Positions 61,234-64,000 of a stretch of DNA of 64,000 nt are shown here, one piece after another. The position numbers were made by a program, and so were the translations under genes. The notes under the pieces were generated by a model, which saw only the letters and a list, made by a program, of their open reading frames with translations, was not told the origin of the DNA and ran no database searches. Each line of letters begins with the position of its first letter. Position 1 is the first letter of the stretch. Source of the DNA: an uncultured Desulfovibrio sp. GTDB lineage: Bacteria; Desulfobacterota; Desulfovibrionia; Desulfovibrionales; Desulfovibrionaceae. Location of the stretch: positions 27,353-91,352 of the forward strand of contig CALBAX010000136.1 in the NCBI GenBank assembly GCA_937926875.1. The letters are read 5' to 3'.

Positions 61234-63966
61234 ATGGTGCATATGTCCCTGGAGACTATCCATCCCCGGCCATCCCGGGGACAATTAAAGATATTTTTCG
61301 GCTATGCGGCTGGCGTCGGCAAGACGTATGCCATGCTGGAGGCCGCGCATGCGGCCCAAAAGCAGGGCGTGGATGTCGTAGCCGGCTATATCGAGCCACA
61401 TCCCCGGCCCGAGACGGCTGCTCTGGTGGAAGGCCTTGAGCAGTTGCCACTGCTCAAGATAGCCTATCGGAGCATGGAACTCCAAGAACTGGACGTGGAT
61501 GCGGCCCTGGCCCGCAAGCCCGACGTGCTGCTGGTGGATGAACTGGCCCATACGAACGCCACTGGCAGCCGCAATATGAAGCGGTATCAGGATGTGGAAG
61601 AAGTCCTGCAGGCAGGGATCTCGGTCTGGACAACGGTCAATGTCCAGCATCTGGAGAGCCTCAATGATCTGGTGGCGTCCATCACAGGCGTTGTCGTGCG
61701 CGAGCGCCTGCCTGATAGCGTGTTCGACAGGGCCGACCAGGTGGAACTGGTGGACATCGAGCCCCAGGAACTCATCCTGCGCCTCAAGGAAGGGAAAATT
61801 TATCACGAGAAACAGGCCGTCCGGGCGCTGGAGAACTTTTTCCTCCCCGGCAACCTGACTGGCCTGCGCGAGATAGCCTTGCGCCGCATGGCCGACCGGG
61901 TCAACCATCTGGCGCGTGAAGAAAGCTCTCAATTGGGCCAGAAACGGCGGGGTGTCAAAGAACATATCCTCATCTGTCTTTCCGGCGCCCCCAGCAACGC
62001 CCGCGTCATCCGAACGGCGGCCCGCATGGCCGAGGCCTTCCATGCCGATTTTACCGCGCTCCACATCCGTACCGAAGAAGCTCGGGCTGGCACGGATTCC
62101 GCGCTGCTGGGCAATGCCAAACTGGCGGAACAGCTTGGCGCCACAGTCGTCAGATCCTTGGGGCAGGACATCCCCGGGCTCATCGCCGAATACGCCCGGC
62201 TCAATGGCGTCAGCAAAATCGTGATAGGCCGTTCGCCCGCGAGCAAGGGCCTGTTCCACAGCAAACTGACCCTGGTAGAACGGCTTGCCGAGCTGGCACC
62301 GGAGATAGATACGTATATCATCCCCGACGCACGAACGCTCAAACAGCAGCGGCAGGCTCGCAGCATTCATAAAAGCCTTTTGGTCAGCCTGTTCGGCACA
62401 GCGCCGGCTTCAGGCCGCCAATGGGGGGTCACGGCTCTTGTCCTGGCAGGCTGCACCTGCCTGAGCTGGCTGCTGCGCGCTGGCGGCGTACATGATATCG
62501 GTCTGACAAGCGTGTACATGTTCGGCGTGCTATTGACGGCGGCCTTGACCGTGGGGCCCTGGTATGGTGTGGCGGCATCCGCCATCAGCGTGCTGTTGTT
62601 CGACTGGTTCTTCGTGCCGCCGCTCTACAGTTTCACTGTCTATGACATCAGCTATCTGGTCACTTTTGCCTTCATGTTCCTGGCGGTGTTTTCGGCCAGC
62701 ACCCTGACGAGCCGGGCTCACAGCCATGCCAGGCAGAGTCAGCGCAGGGCCCTGTACAACGAGCTCTTACTGACAGGCAGCCGCAAGTTGCAGCAGGCTT
62801 CCAGCGAAGAGGCCATGCTGACCGAGCTTGCCGGACAGTTGCGCTCCATACTGGGTTGTCATGTGCTCTGCTATCCGGTCCACAAGGGGGAGCTGCAACC
62901 GGTAGAGATCTACTGTGTCCCGTCTGCCGGTCGGGATGTCCGCAGTTCCGTGGCGACCCTTGCGGAGGCTTCGGAAGAAAAAAGCGTGGCCCGCTGGGTG
63001 GCCAAGAACAACAAGACTGCCGGGAACGGAACCGATACGCTCTCCGGGGCACGCTGCCGCTATATCCCGGTCAGCGGCCATAGCGGGGTTTTTGCCGTGC
63101 TGGGCTTTGTAGCCGCGGGACAGGAAAAGCTCAGTGACATTATCGACAATAATCTGGTAAGCGCGCTGAGCGGTGAATGTGCCCTGGGCATTGAAAAGAC
63201 CCGCCTGTTGCACGCCAATGAAGAGATCCGGGCCAATGCTCGCCAGGAAAAGTTGCGGGCAGACGTTCTGCGTACGATTTCGCATGATTTGCGTACTCCC
63301 CTGACGTCTATTTGCGGCAATGCGGGAATGCTGGCAGCCAACGCTGATTATCTGCCTGCGGAAAATCGCCGGGAACTGGCCGAGGCCATTGGCGAGGATG
63401 CCCGCTACCTCGTTTCCATGGTGGAGAACATCCTTTCCCTGACACGTTTGGAACAGAACAGGTTCGCGTTGCGCATGGAAGCGGAAGTGGTGGAAGATGT
63501 GGTGCAGGAGGCCCTGCAGGCTGTACGCCAACGCGCCGGCAGCCGGACGCTGCGGACGGAATTCCCAGAAGAGCTGCTGCTGGCGCAGATGGATGTACGT
63601 CTGACCGTCCAGGTGCTCGTCAACCTGCTGAATAATGCCATCCAGCATTCCGATCCTGAAACATCCATCACGGTCAGGAGCTTTGCCCGTGGGGCCGACG
63701 TCGTGCTGGAAGTGGCCGATGAGGGCTGCGGCATTCCTCCGGCAGAGCGGGAGCATGTGTTCGAGATGTTCTATACGACCAGTGCCGGCAAGGCAGACGG
63801 CAGAAGAGGTATGGGCATCGGTCTGGCCCTTTGCCGCAGCATCGTCCGGGCCATGGGCGGTGAGATCGGCATTCGTGAAAACAGGCCGCATGGCACGGTC
63901 TGCTTTTTTAACTTGCGACGAGAACTTGGAGAGCCTTCGCAGGTTCTCAGGAAGGAGCAGGCATGA
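61234..63966 (+). CDS. kdpD: K+ sensor histidine kinase KdpD
   Basis: 910 aa. The N-terminal KdpD domain has a Walker-like site (KIFFGYAAGVGKTYAMLEAA) and VDELAHTNATGSRNMKRYQDVEE. A universal-stress-type domain covers about residues 245-365 (EHILICLSGAPSNARVIRTAARMA). Four helices of the DUF4118 membrane part (about 395-500) follow, then a GAF-like region. The kinase core has phospho-His H684 in RTISHDLRTPLTSI, and N, G1 and G2 boxes (LLNNAIQHSD, VADEGCGIPP, GMGIGLALCRSIV). It overlaps kdpE by 4 nt. Confidence 0.95.
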   Translation: MVHMSLETIHPRPSRGQLKIFFGYAAGVGKTYAMLEAAHAAQKQGVDVVAGYIEPHPRPETAALVEGLEQLPLLKIAYRSMELQELDVDAALARKPDVLLVDELAHTNATGSRNMKRYQDVEEVLQAGISVWTTVNVQHLESLNDLVASITGVVVRERLPDSVFDRADQVELVDIEPQELILRLKEGKIYHEKQAVRALENFFLPGNLTGLREIALRRMADRVNHLAREESSQLGQKRRGVKEHILICLSGAPSNARVIRTAARMAEAFHADFTALHIRTEEARAGTDSALLGNAKLAEQLGATVVRSLGQDIPGLIAEYARLNGVSKIVIGRSPASKGLFHSKLTLVERLAELAPEIDTYIIPDARTLKQQRQARSIHKSLLVSLFGTAPASGRQWGVTALVLAGCTCLSWLLRAGGVHDIGLTSVYMFGVLLTAALTVGPWYGVAASAISVLLFDWFFVPPLYSFTVYDISYLVTFAFMFLAVFSASTLTSRAHSHARQSQRRALYNELLLTGSRKLQQASSEEAMLTELAGQLRSILGCHVLCYPVHKGELQPVEIYCVPSAGRDVRSSVATLAEASEEKSVARWVAKNNKTAGNGTDTLSGARCRYIPVSGHSGVFAVLGFVAAGQEKLSDIIDNNLVSALSGECALGIEKTRLLHANEEIRANARQEKLRADVLRTISHDLRTPLTSICGNAGMLAANADYLPAENRRELAEAIGEDARYLVSMVENILSLTRLEQNRFALRMEAEVVEDVVQEALQAVRQRAGSRTLRTEFPEELLLAQMDVRLTVQVLVNLLNNAIQHSDPETSITVRSFARGADVVLEVADEGCGIPPAEREHVFEMFYTTSAGKADGRRGMGIGLALCRSIVRAMGGEIGIRENRPHGTVCFFNLRRELGEPSQVLRKEQA

Positions 63967-64000
63967 CAGCCCCCTATGAAGATGGAGCCGTGACCCCGCA
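63963..64000 (+). CDS. kdpE: Response regulator KdpE, first codons only
   Basis: The ATGA overlap with the kdpD stop and an AGGAG 6-10 nt upstream (63953-63957) indicate the next gene. Twelve codons are visible (MTAPYEDGAVTP). The receiver domain lies beyond the window, so KdpE is inferred from context, not from sequence. Confidence 0.7.
   Translation, partial: MTAPYEDGAVTP

Overview
This 64 kb window looks like the chromosome of a GC-rich (about 60-65%) sulfate-reducing deltaproteobacterium close to Desulfovibrio. The grounds are the protein families and their sequence character: a selenocysteine-type SelD, indolepyruvate:ferredoxin oxidoreductase, a Ros/MucR-type regulator, a UbiA-like prenyltransferase of the type used in menaquinone synthesis, and a very long acidic FtsY. 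The species cannot be fixed from the sequence alone.

Layout. 1-373 (minus): start of selD, with an in-frame UGA and an adjacent SECIS-like hairpin. 1077-16038 (minus): one long ribosomal block, rpsJ to rplQ (S10, spc and alpha operons), with secY, map and rpoA. It is read right to left from a strong promoter near 16585 through a ~500-nt hairpin-rich leader. It is broken by an intrinsic terminator plus a 570-bp spacer between rpsN and rpsH, and infA is not in its usual place. 17127-23072 (minus): ftsY, a two-TM membrane protein of unknown role, murJ, queF. 23198-25466 (plus): mog-like, UbiA-family prenyltransferase, darP. 26076-26291: two identical tRNA-Thr(GGT) genes in tandem. 26353-28182 (plus): two small membrane transport-type genes and a secreted GlcG/HbpS-like protein. 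28398-31389 (minus): DNA glycosylase, then a UPF0210/ACT pair. 31609-42306 (plus): an envelope biogenesis cluster (lysS, lolC/E, lolD, bamA, amidase, skp, fabZ, glycosyltransferase) facing a WbaP-type sugar transferase. 44100-47165: polar amino-acid ABC transporter. 47899-51127 (minus): iorB, iorA and a TPR-like membrane protein. 51443-53418 (plus): proA and nadD, followed by tRNA-Ser(CGA).

53660-56245 is an accessory-looking stretch with lower GC: a MucR-family gene behind a very AT-rich upstream region, a frameshifted tyrosine-integrase remnant and inverted repeats. It sits between tRNA-Ser and the kdp operon and reads as a decayed island. From 56364 to the right edge lies a complete kdpFABC-kdpD set plus the start of kdpE. 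It is preceded by a 30-codon membrane-peptide ORF and a T-rich site resembling the E. coli KdpE operator.

The most unusual items are the Sec-SelD start with its SECIS, the interrupted spc operon, the structured S10 leader, a BamA with an extra TolB-N-like domain, an amidase with an internally duplicated N-terminal region, the kdp micro-ORF, and a family of GC palindromic repeats whose two best copies lie inverted around a lower-GC segment. I do not see a clear previously unknown multi-gene system such as a defence island or CRISPR array.
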